Notes: generated by a model from the letters alone, not told the origin. A stretch of DNA of 64,000 nt from AP-15 sp963818695 (GCA_963818695.1 CAWFTG010000007.1:248001-312000), one strand, 5' to 3'. Positions 34,106-42,941 are shown, counted from the stretch's first letter. Translations and numbers: made by a program.

Positions 34106-34945
34106 ATGGACGGCTTGACAGTCGCGGATCTGAAGACCGTCGTAGCACCGCTCAATTTCCTCGTTCCAATGGCCGAAAAGCCGGTCGCCTACAATTACGA
34201 GCCACCACCGGGGGTTCCCGTCAGGACCGGCAAGAGCGAAGAACATCAGGTGCCGATATGCGATGCGCGGCCGCTGATAGGCCGGCTCTCACTGGACAAA
34301 GAGGGCTTTGTACTGCTGCGCCACCACACGGCGGTAAAGAATTTCTACGATGAGGACGAAATCACCTCGGTCTACTATTCGGAATGCGAGAGCGTCATCA
34401 AGGACGCGACCGGTGCCGCACGCGTCGTTGCGTTCGACCACATCGTGCGCAACGCGGCGATGGCGGCGATCGAGGGGAGCTGCATAAAGATCCCGGCCAA
34501 ACGCGTCCACAACGACTACACCGCCTGGTCCTCGCCGCAGCGGGTGCGCCAGCTGATGGGCGAGGAAGCGGAGGAGCTCTTAAAACACCGCTATGCGATC
34601 ATCAATTTGTGGCGGCCGATCCGTGGGCCGGTGCTGGAATTGCCGCTGACATTGTGCGACGCGGACAGCCTCTCCGAGGAAGATTTGGTGGCCAGCGACC
34701 TCAGATACCCGGACCGCACCGGCGAGACCTACTCGATCACCTACAATCCCAACCAGCGGTACTATTACTTCCCGAAAATGCAGGCTGACGAACCGGTGTT
34801 GATCCGCTGCTTCAACTCGGCGCGCGAGGGAGCAGCGCGGTTTTCTGCCCACACCGGCTTCGACGACCCGTCCTCGCCGCCCGATGCGCCGCCCCGCGAG
34901 AGTATCGAGGTGCGCACCCTGGTCTTCTTCCCGCCGGGGGCTTAG
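34106..34945 (+). CDS. CmcJ/NvfI family oxygenase-like protein
   Basis: 279 residues from ATG 34106 (RBS GGAGGACAGG). It matches the CmcJ/NvfI (AsaB, GA4 desaturase-like) family of 2-oxoglutarate/Fe-type enzymes: NYEPPPGVP near the start, FDHIVRNA, the HxD-containing KRVHNDYTAWSSPQRVRQL (about residues 131-149), YAIINLWRPIRGPVLELPL, and a C-terminal RCFNSAREGAARFSAHTGF with the distal His and Arg. Relatives hydroxylate, desaturate or methoxylate small molecules, often in secondary metabolism. No biosynthetic cluster is nearby. Confidence 0.82.
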   Translation: MDGLTVADLKTVVAPLNFLVPMAEKPVAYNYEPPPGVPVRTGKSEEHQVPICDARPLIGRLSLDKEGFVLLRHHTAVKNFYDEDEITSVYYSECESVIKDATGAARVVAFDHIVRNAAMAAIEGSCIKIPAKRVHNDYTAWSSPQRVRQLMGEEAEELLKHRYAIINLWRPIRGPVLELPLTLCDADSLSEEDLVASDLRYPDRTGETYSITYNPNQRYYYFPKMQADEPVLIRCFNSAREGAARFSAHTGFDDPSSPPDAPPRESIEVRTLVFFPPGA

Positions 34946-35034
34946 GGCCCGTTTCCGTCGCCCCCGCGAACGCGGGGGCCAGGCGGCTGAGGCAGTGCGC
35001 TGGGTTCTGGGTTCCCGCTCTCGCGGGACTAACG
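34946..35034. repeat. Paired REP-like palindromes
   Basis: GCCCCCGC-GAAC-GCGGGGGC (about 34960-34979) and TCCCGC-TCTC-GCGGGA (about 35014-35029), in opposite orientation and separated by a short spacer. They lie between two convergent genes. The first hairpin is close to the reverse complement of the second one at 30620-30637. Confidence 0.7.
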
Positions 35035-35043
35035 GGATAGTGT

Positions 35044-36066
35044 TCAGCGATTTGGCTGGATCTGGCGCAATGCGGGCAATAGCTCGTCGCTGATCAGGCG
35101 CATGCTGGCCAGAGCATGGCCGAGCGGCATGCCGCTCCAATGGGTCCGGAACATCAGGAAATTCGCGCCCGTCTGCTCCCAGCACGGACGCAGCTGCTCG
35201 TAGCAGTCATCGGGGCTGCCAATGACGAAGCGGTCGCGCAGCAGCTCCTCGAAAGGCTGGCGGAACGTATCGTTGCCCGGCAACACCTCGTCCTGTCCCC
35301 AATGGGCGTAGGTCTGGTACTTTTCCGATAGGTAAGGTCCGGCCATTTCGAGCGCCGTGGCTCGGTCCTTGGCACAATAGATCTCACGGGCATAGGGCAA
35401 CTCGCGCGGAAGCGGCTTGCCGAGACCCGCCAGCTCCGCTCGGTAGAGAGCCAGTTGGCGAGTGATCTCGGGGATCGTGGCGTGTGGATTGACAAACCAG
35501 CTGTCGCCGAGGCGCGCGGCGCGCTTCACTGCGCGGTCGTTGTTGGCAGCAAACCAGATCGGCGGGTATGGCTGCTGGATCGGCCGGCACGTCATTGTCA
35601 CGTTGGTCAATTTGCAGATGTCGTTTTCGAAGCTGACATTGTCCTCGGTCCACAGCCGCTTGACGACTTCGAGGCACTGCTCGAAACGGCGCACCCGATG
35701 GCCGCGCGGCACGCCAAAGGCGTCGAACTCGACATCGCGGTAGCCGAGACCCACGCCAAAGACAAAATTGCCGCGCCAGATCGCGTCGAGCGAGGCGATG
35801 TGTTCGGCGACTTCGACTGGGTTGTGCAACGCCGTCAATAGCACGCCGGAGATGCCGGTCATCTCTCCGGCTTCGGCGGCCAGGCGCGCCAGAAACGGCA
35901 CGAGCTGGACCTGGCGCACCCCTTCGCTCAGGTAATGCTGGCCGGTGGCGACGGCGTCCCAGCCGCGGTCGCGCGCCAGCCGCGTCATGACATATTGGGC
36001 TTCGAGTGCGGCGACCATGTCGCTGCCCGATGGGTACTGACAGGTGAGAAAAATCCCGACCTTCAT
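35044..36066 (-). CDS. LLM class flavin-dependent oxidoreductase
   Basis: 340-residue luciferase-like monooxygenase: a TIM barrel that uses reduced FMN or F420. Start ATG 36066 (MKVGIFLT). Features are the GWDAVATGQHYLSEG and LGVGLGYRDVEFDAFGVP-type segments (here FGVGLGYRDVEFDAFG), IQQPYPPIWFAANNDRAVKRAARLGDSW, and FVIGSPDDCYEQL near the end. The substrate cannot be assigned. A second, unrelated LLM protein occurs at 45545-46807. Confidence 0.85.
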   Translation of the reverse strand: MKVGIFLTCQYPSGSDMVAALEAQYVMTRLARDRGWDAVATGQHYLSEGVRQVQLVPFLARLAAEAGEMTGISGVLLTALHNPVEVAEHIASLDAIWRGNFVFGVGLGYRDVEFDAFGVPRGHRVRRFEQCLEVVKRLWTEDNVSFENDICKLTNVTMTCRPIQQPYPPIWFAANNDRAVKRAARLGDSWFVNPHATIPEITRQLALYRAELAGLGKPLPRELPYAREIYCAKDRATALEMAGPYLSEKYQTYAHWGQDEVLPGNDTFRQPFEELLRDRFVIGSPDDCYEQLRPCWEQTGANFLMFRTHWSGMPLGHALASMRLISDELLPALRQIQPNR

Positions 36067-36212
36067 GACATCTCCCACCATGGCGTTTCCACCGTGGCAT
36101 CTCGACGGCTGGACAGATTGCTTCGGCTCATGAGGTGGTAGATGATCGCCGGCAACGAGGCAAGGGCGGCGAGGTCCGTCGTGGAGAAGCCTTTCCTATC
36201 GGAATCCGGGCG

Positions 36213-36734
36213 GTGATCGGTCCGCGGCGTTCAGCCAGGAGATCCGGGCGGCGTGCGCCCGCCTCAGCCTTTACGCTCGTCGTGGCGGCGTTTTTCGCGG
36301 CGCTCGTCGCGCTGACCCCGGCGAAGGCCGAAGAGCAATCGAAATGCGCTGCATCGCCGCACCTCCTATGGGGGGACGGCGAGCACGACGACACCGCGGC
36401 CCTCAACGCCTGGTTTCGCGGCGAGACCGTGATCTGGGCGCAGACGCATGAGCCGGTCGGCGCCGAAATCGCCGACCGCGCGTTTCTGTTGAGTTCCACA
36501 GTTTATGTTTCCGGCGGCACTGGGCGGCGGCTCGAGCGTTTCCGGATGATCTGGCCTTGGCGCAAGGAAGTCGTCTCCGGCGGCGCGATAGTCACCGGCA
36601 ACGATCCCCAGCAGGAGCCGCGCACCGAAGGCATCACGATGGTTGGCGCCGACCCCGACGAGGGTGTCCCCTATAAGGGCCCCGAAATCGAACCCCTCGA
36701 TCACGGCGTTCCGAGGCACTGCCTGACGTCGTAG
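36213..36734 (+). CDS. Hypothetical exported protein with pectate-lyase-like N-terminal motif
   Basis: About 173 residues. GTG 36213 puts a basic n-region (GPRRSARRSGRR) before the hydrophobic stretch AFTLVVAAFFAALVAL and a cleavage site after TPAKA; the start is uncertain. The mature part opens LLWGDGEHDDTAALNAWFRG, the phrase usually seen at the first coil of right-handed beta-helix proteins, then EIADRAFLLSSTVYVSGG and MIWPWRKEVVSGGAIVTG. With only about 140 mature residues it is too short for a full beta-helix, so it may be truncated at GVPRHCLTS. Confidence 0.5.
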   Translation: MIGPRRSARRSGRRAPASAFTLVVAAFFAALVALTPAKAEEQSKCAASPHLLWGDGEHDDTAALNAWFRGETVIWAQTHEPVGAEIADRAFLLSSTVYVSGGTGRRLERFRMIWPWRKEVVSGGAIVTGNDPQQEPRTEGITMVGADPDEGVPYKGPEIEPLDHGVPRHCLTS

Positions 36735-36744
36735 CTGATTTCGA

Positions 36745-37326
36745 TCAGGAGGGATGCCGGAAGCGGGTGACCAGGCCGGCCGAGCCCTTCTGGTGGCCGT
36801 CGAGGGCCTTGGCCAGCTCGTCCCGCGTTAACCCCGGCTGCAGCGCCTTGGGGTCGAGGTCGGTGGCGATGATGGTCCACGTATAGTGGTGCCAATCGGT
36901 ATTGGGCGGCGTCCCCGGGCCAGAGTAGACGCCCAGCCCCATCGTGCTCTTGCCCCCGACGAACTTCTCCGAGGGCTTGCTGAGTTCCCCTTCGGCAAAG
37001 CCCTTCACGTCGGCGGGGATCCCATAGACCACCATATGCGAGACGCCGGCCGGAGCGCGGCCTTCGGGATCGAACAGCAGGAGGGCAAAACTTTTGGTGC
37101 CGTCCGGCGGGTTCGACCAGGCGAGAGGCGGCGAAATGTTCTCGCCGACGCAATTCGGGCTTCTCTGCTTGTCGCTGCACGCATTCTTCGTCGCCAGCGT
37201 GCCGTTGTCCTGGATCGCCGGCGAGGTCAATGTAAACACCTCCGCGGCCCGCGCGATCGGTGCGGCCAAGAGGGACGCGGCGAAGAACCCGCCTGCCGCC
37301 ACGATGGCTGCGATGGTGTGTTTCAT
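36745..37326 (-). CDS. YbhB/YbcL family Raf kinase inhibitor-like protein (PEBP)
   Basis: 193 residues with a signal peptide (residues 1-32, cleaved after ARA), so periplasmic. The phosphatidylethanolamine-binding fold shows as FTLTSPAIQDNG, GENISPPLAWSNPPDGTKSFALLLFDPEG, SHMVVYGIPAD, and YSGPGTPPNTDWHHYTWTIIATD, including the DPxxP/GPxPP ligand-pocket elements. The function of bacterial members is poorly defined. It ends 10 bases from the convergent exported protein gene. Confidence 0.9.
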   Translation of the reverse strand: MKHTIAAIVAAGGFFAASLLAAPIARAAEVFTLTSPAIQDNGTLATKNACSDKQRSPNCVGENISPPLAWSNPPDGTKSFALLLFDPEGRAPAGVSHMVVYGIPADVKGFAEGELSKPSEKFVGGKSTMGLGVYSGPGTPPNTDWHHYTWTIIATDLDPKALQPGLTRDELAKALDGHQKGSAGLVTRFRHPS

Positions 37327-37568
37327 GGCGTCTCTCCCCTTGGTCAAAAATCAGAGCGGCCGATAATATTCCGCCCCAATCGGCGCGGCAAACGGTGCCG
37401 CGACCTCAGCGCGATTAACATTGGCTACCGCCACCATCAGTCATTCCATCAGCCGAACAGCCGGTTGACTTGCGCTTACGCGTCTTTCATTGCGGCCACC
37501 CGGCCGTTCCGAGCCCACCCAGTAACCAGCGGCGGGAATCCCCCCGGTCGGCGGACGATCAGGAATGG

Positions 37569-38546
37569 TCACGGTCTCGGTCCCTGCATCAGGTGCGTGC
37601 GGAAGAACGAGAGCAAATCCGCATTGAATTGTTTGTGGAAGGCGACGCGGTCGAAGCCGGGCGCATCGATACAGAGTTCGGGCCGTGCTTTCGCCAGTGC
37701 AGGTGAACATGGTGTCAGGAAAGCGAAATGCCCGGAGTTCGGAACCATATGATACTCGTGCTTTGCCGGCAGGTTTTTGTCCACCGCGGCTACGCTGTCG
37801 GGTGTTACTCCGTCGCCTCCACGTTCGGACGCCCACAGCTGAACCTGCGCCGTTACGGTCTCAAAGCCGTCCTTGGCGAAAAAAGGGCTGAACGGGTCGG
37901 CAATGACAGCGGCTTTGATCCGCGGGTCATGTGCGAGAGGTTCCACCCGAAACTCTTTTCTGAGGATTTGCTCGCAAATCGGGGCCGCCGACGATCGCTG
38001 GCATAAGGGGATGGCCCAATCGGGATTGCCGCCGATCAGAACGAGTCCGGTATAACCTCCCCGCGAAAAACCAAACAAGCCGATGCGTCCCGGATCGATC
38101 TTGGGCGCGGCGGGGGATGCGCCGAGCATGAAATCGATCAGGCGCCTGACGTCGGTCGGCCGCTCGACAAAGACCGACAGATCGCCGGAACGGCTCATAT
38201 CGGAGGTGGTATCGCCGGGATGATTGATGGCGGCGGCGACAAAACCGGCATCGCCAAGCGTCTCGGCACTATCGTGATGGCCGACAAAGGAGCCGCCCTT
38301 GCCGTGCGAGACGACGACGAGCGGCAGCTTGTCGCCGTTGATCAGACAATCCCTTACTCCCGGAATGGCGATATCGCCGAGCTGGATTTCGCCCGGCGGT
38401 TCGGAGCAGGGATACCACATCGCTCCCTTGAGGGCCGGACCGTCAGCGTCGGCGGGCACCTCGATGAAGCGGAAACCGGCGGCCTGCGCGAGCGTCGCCG
38501 TGAGACAGAGCAAGACCGCAAAGGGAGCGAGCAGCAGCGTTGGCAT
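37569..38546 (-). CDS. Alpha/beta hydrolase, exported (dienelactone hydrolase/PAF-AH-like)
   Basis: 325 residues with a signal peptide cleaved near AQA (residue 22). The nucleophile elbow is GLFGFSRGGYTG (GxSxG as GFSRG), the oxyanion region VVVSHGKGGSF, and the late NSGHFAFLTPCSP carries the catalytic His. Cys pairs (WYPCSEPP, RDCLING, PLCQ, PICEQ) suggest disulfides in the periplasm. It lies 8 bases downstream of the small hypothetical gene, so the two may be cotranscribed. The substrate is unknown. Confidence 0.85.
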   Translation of the reverse strand: MPTLLLAPFAVLLCLTATLAQAAGFRFIEVPADADGPALKGAMWYPCSEPPGEIQLGDIAIPGVRDCLINGDKLPLVVVSHGKGGSFVGHHDSAETLGDAGFVAAAINHPGDTTSDMSRSGDLSVFVERPTDVRRLIDFMLGASPAAPKIDPGRIGLFGFSRGGYTGLVLIGGNPDWAIPLCQRSSAAPICEQILRKEFRVEPLAHDPRIKAAVIADPFSPFFAKDGFETVTAQVQLWASERGGDGVTPDSVAAVDKNLPAKHEYHMVPNSGHFAFLTPCSPALAKARPELCIDAPGFDRVAFHKQFNADLLSFFRTHLMQGPRP

Positions 38547-38553
38547 CGGACAC

Positions 38554-38859
38554 CTACCGGTCCGCGGCCTTGCTGGTCAGCGCCTCGCCCTCGCCGGCGA
38601 GCAACGTGCGGACCGTAGGGTTGATACGGGTCGCGGCCAACTTTCGGCTGGCCGGCGGATCACCCGAACACCCCGCAAAACGGCTGGCACCCATCCCGCC
38701 CTGTTGCGCCTGTTTTATCAAGTCGAGATCAGGGATGCCCAACTCCTCAATCATAATTTCGTACCCGCCGCGCACCCCGATGGCCAAGACGCTACGCATC
38801 TGCAGCAAATCAGCAGCGAGGTTTCCCTGAATGGTTGTGACCTGCATAACGTTTCTCAT
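38554..38859 (-). CDS. Hypothetical protein (101 aa)
   Basis: Start ATG 38859 is chosen because upstream residues look like noise; an ATG at 38847 (MQVTTIQG) is nearly as good. The core LLQMRSVLAIGVRGGYEIMIEELGIPDLDLIKQAQQGGMG is a plausible alpha-helical domain and the tail is basic. I do not recognise it. It sits between the TPR regulator gene and the hydrolase, all on the same strand. Confidence 0.45.
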   Translation of the reverse strand: MRNVMQVTTIQGNLAADLLQMRSVLAIGVRGGYEIMIEELGIPDLDLIKQAQQGGMGASRFAGCSGDPPASRKLAATRINPTVRTLLAGEGEALTSKAADR

Positions 38860-38923
38860 AGCCGTCAATTCGTGAAACATACAATGCGACTGTGGCGATC
38901 TTATGCCGCTACTCCGGTCCGCT

Positions 38924-40724
38924 TCATTCCTCGGGCATCCCCGCTTTGCGCAGGCCGGCGAAATAAGTGGCTTCGAATAACTCGCGGATCTTTGGCGCCA
39001 CCCGCCACCCACCGGCCTTCACATGGGCGATGGTTGAATAATGATCTCCGTTCAGCCTGCGGGCTTCAGCAAGTTCGGCGGCGGCGCGTTCGCTGTCGCC
39101 CCTGAGGGCATAGGCGGCGGCGAGCCGGCTGTGCAAGACCGGCAGGGCAGGCATGCCGCCGCGCCCTTTTTCAAGCCAGACGATCGCTTCGTCGGTGCGC
39201 GATTGCAGCAAATGTACGGTGCCAATTAGGAGGTAGCGATAACCGATGTTGGGATCGCGGGGACTGAGGCGAATGGCTTGCTCCTCGAGCGGGATCACCT
39301 CGTCTATCGACCCGGTGACGAGCTTGCACCAGCCCAGACCCTGTAATGCGCCGACTGAGTTCCGCCGGAGCACGAGAGCGGTCTCAAATTCGGGAAGAGC
39401 CTCCTCGCATCGGTGCTGCGCGCGTAGCACGGTGGCCTTCACGTAATGCGCATAGGAGAAGCGCGGCGACGCCGGCAAAGCTTGGTCAATCAGCTCTTCT
39501 GCACGTGCGAGGTCGGCCGCGGCCGAGTCGGTCATGGACGTGATCACTCGGCTCACCAGTGCGCCCGCCAAATAGGTCTGTGCCTCGGCCGATTGCGGAT
39601 CGAGCGCCAAAGCGTGCGCGAAGAGGCTGATCGCCTCCGCAGAATTTTCACGCGACAAGGACTTCCCGAAAAGCAGGGCGCGTCCGCGAAAAATGTAGTC
39701 CAGCGCGTCGGGATGAATGGTCGGCCGGGCGGCCTCTGCGGACATCAGCTCGAGGTTGAGAGTATTTCCGATCCGGCCGGTAATCTCGTTTTGCAGCGCG
39801 AACAGATCGCCAATGCCGCGGTCGAACCGCTCGGCCCAGAGATGCGTATCGGTCGCGGCATCGATCAGCTGGGCGCTGACGCGGACCTCGTTGCCCGAGC
39901 GCTGGACACTCCCTTCGAGCACATAGCGGATGCCCAGCTCGTGGCCGATCTGCTTTGTGTCGACCGTCTTGTCCCGGTAGGTGAACGCGGTATTCCGCGA
40001 GATCACCAACATGTGCGAGAGCCGCGAGAGATCAGTCGTCAGGTCTTCGGTGATCCCGTCCGCGAAATATTGCTGTTCGCGGTCGTCGCTAAGGTTGGTA
40101 AACGGCAGCACGACAATCGACAGGCGAGGTGCGAGGCGTGCCTCGCCGAACCAGGGCGAGTGCCAATTCCAGCCGGCAAACACGGCGACGAGGCCCAGGG
40201 CGCCAATGAGCGCGGCCGCGATGCTGCCCCGAAGCCAGTACGCGCTCGCAATGCCGGTGCGGGCGGCAGGGCATCGATCTGGCCCATAACGCCTGGATTT
40301 TGCACTGTTCGTTCTCGACAATTGCCCCGCCGCTCCCATTGCCGGAAGGTCGGATGGACTCTGACGAAGGCGTAGGGTCGCCCCGGGTCACCGGTGCGGT
40401 GAAGCGGTAGCCGCGGCCGGGGACAGTCTGGATGCAGCTGCCCTCTGCTCGCCCTTGATCGAGAACCCGGCGAAGCACCGCGATCTGCATGTTCAGGTTG
40501 GCGTCCTCGACCACCGTCGCCGGCCAGACCGCAGCGATGATCGCGTCCCTGGAGACGAGGTCGCCTGGCCGCTCGACCAGCACCCCGAGAACCTCGAGTG
40601 CGCGCGAGCCTGTCGCCATTGGGACGAAATCACCACGCTCGTCGCGCCGGAACAGGCCGCCGCCGCGCAGATCGAGACGGAAGCCATCGAACAGAAAGAC
40701 GTCCCCAGCGGTGAGCGCTTCCAT
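38924..40724 (-). CDS. Winged-helix/TPR regulator with membrane segment, copy 1, frameshifted in this sequence
   Basis: CadC-like architecture. The winged-helix DNA-binding domain (residues 5-105) shows FLFDGFRLDLRGG, LEVLGVLVERPGDLVSRD, AVWPATVVEDANLNMQIA and VPGRGYRFTAPVTR. A linker holds the frameshift (between about 40240 and 40340), then a membrane helix (GSIAAALIGALGLVAVFAGW). The periplasmic part starts LSIVVLPFTNLSDDREQQYFADGI, the FlgO-like adenylate-cyclase-associated motif, followed by about six TPR-type repeats. Removing one base gives 599 residues. Start ATG 40724 has GGGAGA upstream. It is a probable membrane-bound transcription regulator sensing an extracytoplasmic signal. Confidence 0.8.
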
Positions 40725-40854
40725 GGCTGCGTCTCCCACACGCGTCCAAATTTTCGGGAATTTAGCACAATTTAGAATTTTTTATCGCTGCCTCATAGCG
40801 CCCTTCGCGCAATAGCCGCATCCTTCGAGTTCGGCAACGCACGAGGAGAAGCAA
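40725..40854. promoter_or_regulatory. Divergent control region of regulator copy 1, homologous to 44551-44718
   Basis: The segment TTTAGCACAATTTA (about 40760-40773), followed by TTTTTATCGCTGCCTCATAGCGC, is nearly identical to the sequence at about 44588-44625 in front of regulator copy 2. It is AT-rich within GC-rich DNA and lies between divergent genes, so it probably holds both promoters and the regulator binding site. Confidence 0.5.
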
Positions 40855-41097
40855 ATGAACATCGCTCTTCGAAGCACTCGCGCATTCACTGTGATCGCCG
40901 CTTTCATCTCGGTTGCGGCGCTTACTACAGCGGCGTTCGCGACAATCTCCAACCCCACCGTGTATCGGCTGACGTTGGCCGGCTCCGATGTTGTCGCTCC
41001 CCTGCCGGGCGCCCGCATCGAAGCCAAATCTAAATTGAAAATACCCCTTATCAGGGTCGCCCCCCACTGCACCGAATGTTCTGTTGATCCCGGCTGA
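40855..41097 (+). CDS. Small exported protein (80 aa)
   Basis: ATG 40855 follows a good RBS (AGGAGAAG). Residues 1-29 are a clear signal peptide (basic STR, hydrophobic AFTVIAAFISVAALTTAAF, cleavage after AFA). The mature 50 residues include VYRLTLAGSDVVAPLPGARI and a C-terminal HCTEC pair. No family is recognised. It is divergent from regulator copy 1, as the PEP-CTERM protein at 44719 is from copy 2, so it may be that regulator's target. Confidence 0.6.
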   Translation: MNIALRSTRAFTVIAAFISVAALTTAAFATISNPTVYRLTLAGSDVVAPLPGARIEAKSKLKIPLIRVAPHCTECSVDPG

Positions 41098-41164
41098 CAG
41101 GGCTCGTCGGCGGCTCAGCCCAGTTTGAAACGACCGGCGGCGCCATTCGCGGCGGCGCCGACAG

Positions 41165-41265
41165 CACGTAGGGTGGGTTGAGCAACGCGAACCCCACCGA
41201 TGCTTCCAAAAAGGGGCAAGATGACGGGTTCGCTAGGCTCAACCCATCCTATCGCTACTGTTCGA
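41165..41265. repeat. Palindromic element with TAGGGTGGGTTGAGC ends, copy 1
   Basis: The left end TAGGGTGGGTTGAGC (from about 41169) followed by AACGCGAACCCCACC is mirrored by the right end GGGTTCGCTAGGCTCAACCCATCCTA (to about 41255). The spacer is about 35 bases. This type of palindromic intergenic element is widespread in proteobacteria. A second copy occurs at 41885-42215. Confidence 0.6.
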
Positions 41266-41388
41266 GTCAAACTCGGCCCAGCCGGTCGGCTTTGGACATA
41301 ACCGATGAGGGCTGGGCACGACCGTGATCGACGGCAGTTAATTTCCGCAGCGGCAGCCGCCTTCGGTTTTACCGTCGGAGTAACCGCC

Positions 41389-41862
41389 ATGCCAAAGACC
41401 GCCATTCCCCTGCTCTTCGTTTCAGGTCTTTTGTTAGCAACGGCTTCGAAAGTTGACGCTGACGTAATGTACACGGTGTTAAATCCGGCCAATAACTTCA
41501 CGCTGTTTGTCTATGACTCACCGACGTTCATCACAACGGACACCATGGTCGGTGTCGCGCAACTCGCCTTTGCGAACCCCCTTAATCCCATCACCGGCGT
41601 CGATTTCATTCCCTCTTCGTCGACGTTCCCGGGAACTTCAGAAGTGGATCTTCTCCAAGCGGGTGCGCCGGATCAGTTCCGATATTACCCGCAGGGTACA
41701 TTCACGCATTTCGGTGTCACCCCGGGCGACAGCAACAGTTTCGGCTTTCCCAACTCGGAGCTCAGTGTCGCCCCGGCTCCCGAGCCATCGTCGATAGCTC
41801 TGTTGGCGGCTGGCTTGCTCGGCCTATTCGGTCTGCGCCGCAGGTTCAAGAGAAAACTGTAG
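41389..41862 (+). CDS. PEP-CTERM sorting domain protein (157 aa)
   Basis: Exported protein with an N-terminal signal peptide (MPKTAIPLLFVSGLLLATAS, cleavage before DADV). The C-terminus has the exosortase sorting signal: APEPSSIALLAAGLLGLFGL, then the basic RRRFKRKL. The mature region is short, beta-rich and rich in Thr/Ser/Phe. Proteins of this type are processed by exosortase and anchored or released at the cell surface; no exosortase gene is in this window. Start ATG 41389. Confidence 0.85.
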   Translation: MPKTAIPLLFVSGLLLATASKVDADVMYTVLNPANNFTLFVYDSPTFITTDTMVGVAQLAFANPLNPITGVDFIPSSSTFPGTSEVDLLQAGAPDQFRYYPQGTFTHFGVTPGDSNSFGFPNSELSVAPAPEPSSIALLAAGLLGLFGLRRRFKRKL

Positions 41863-41884
41863 GTCCTCCAGAAGGCGCAGCTCA

Positions 41885-42215
41885 GCGACAGCAGCACGTA
41901 GCACGTGCGGTTGGTCGAGCAATGCGAAACCCACCGAGCTTTGCAAAACGGGGCAAGATGATTGGGTTTCGAGGGGAGGCTGGGCAAGAATTCAGATCGA
42001 GATGAAAAATTGGCAACTTCTGCTCCCGTTTTCCCGGCGAAAGCCGGGATCCATGCCTCGGCTGCTCCCAACTTCTCAAGCAATTGCAGTAGCTTACCAA
42101 CGACCACAAGCTCGTGCGGCGGAACGATGGACCCCGGCTTTCGCCGGGGAAGACGAGTGGATCGGTTGAAGGATTCTTGCCAGCCTCTGGGCTCAACCCA
42201 TCCTACCCCTGACTG
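41885..42215. repeat. Palindromic element copy 2, interrupted by paired REP-like hairpins
   Basis: The left end (TGCGGTTGGTCGAGCAATGCGAAACCCACC, about 41907-41936) and the right end (GGGCTCAACCCATCCTACC, about 42190-42208) match copy 1. The interior is split by a REP pair: TCCCGGC-GAAA-GCCGGGA (42031-42048) and CCCCGGC-TTTC-GCCGGGG (42132-42149). Short flanking arms, GAGGCTGG(G)CAAGAAT(T)C and its complement near 42170-42188, enclose the inserted part. It appears to be a nested insertion. Confidence 0.6.
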
Positions 42216-42256
42216 GGCGTATATTTTTTCACGGCCAGGTGACGGAAGGGGACAGC

Positions 42257-42808
42257 ATGTCGGCAATTCCGCACGGGCGGAAGGAGCTCGCGCCCGCCGG
42301 CGCCATGACAATGGACACCGCTCGGCTACGCCTCCGTGCGCGCGTGCTCTCCGACCTGGAGGCAATCGTGGCCATGGACGCCGACCCGGTCGTCCGCAAA
42401 TTTATCGGTGGACCGCTCGACGCGGCGTCGCACCGCGAAGAGGTGAGGCGGAACATCGTGCAGGGACGCCCCGAGCCGCATGCTTCCTGGGCCATAGAAT
42501 GGCGGAGCGCATCAGGGTTGCTGCTCGGGCTCTGTGGGCTCAGCCCGTCGGATGAAACAGGCTTCACCCAGATCGGGTGGCGATTGCATCGTTTCGCATG
42601 GGGGCAGGGTGTTGCAACGGAAGCTGCGCGCACGGTGCTCATGCGCGCTCTTGGTCCATTCGGGCTTCCTGTGGTCGTCGCAATGATCCATCCGGACAAC
42701 CGCGCCTCGCTGCACGTTGCGGAGAAAATCGGCATGACGCAGAGCGGAATTACGCAATATCGGGGTGTCCCCCAGTTGATTTACCGAGCCGACAGCTCCC
42801 GCCTCTGA
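42257..42808 (+). CDS. GNAT family N-acetyltransferase (RimJ/RimL-like)
   Basis: 183 residues from ATG 42257. The GNAT fold is seen as TARLRLRARVLSDLEAIVAM at the start, IEWRSASGLLLGLCGL, a GWRLHRFAWGQGVATEAARTVL segment with the acetyl-CoA loop WGQGVAT (Q/RxxGxG/A), and VVVAMIHPDNRASLHVAEKIGM near the end. It probably acetylates a protein N-terminus or a small amine. It stands alone between the REP-interrupted element and regulator copy 2. Confidence 0.88.
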   Translation: MSAIPHGRKELAPAGAMTMDTARLRLRARVLSDLEAIVAMDADPVVRKFIGGPLDAASHREEVRRNIVQGRPEPHASWAIEWRSASGLLLGLCGLSPSDETGFTQIGWRLHRFAWGQGVATEAARTVLMRALGPFGLPVVVAMIHPDNRASLHVAEKIGMTQSGITQYRGVPQLIYRADSSRL

Positions 42809-42941
42809 CTGCACGCACCGGCGTTGCGCGCAAACCGACTGCGCGGCGCGCCGGCGAAGTTCGAGCGCGAACGGATGCGCATGTGCACCGCGGAGCCGCG
42901 CTCATTCAGTGCGCTCGAACGCGCGCTCGGGGCGCTCGAAG

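Noticed and set aside
36135..36212. Earlier GTG start of the exported beta-helix-like protein
   Set aside because: It would place 26 extra residues before a normal signal peptide n-region; GTG 36213 gives a standard layout.
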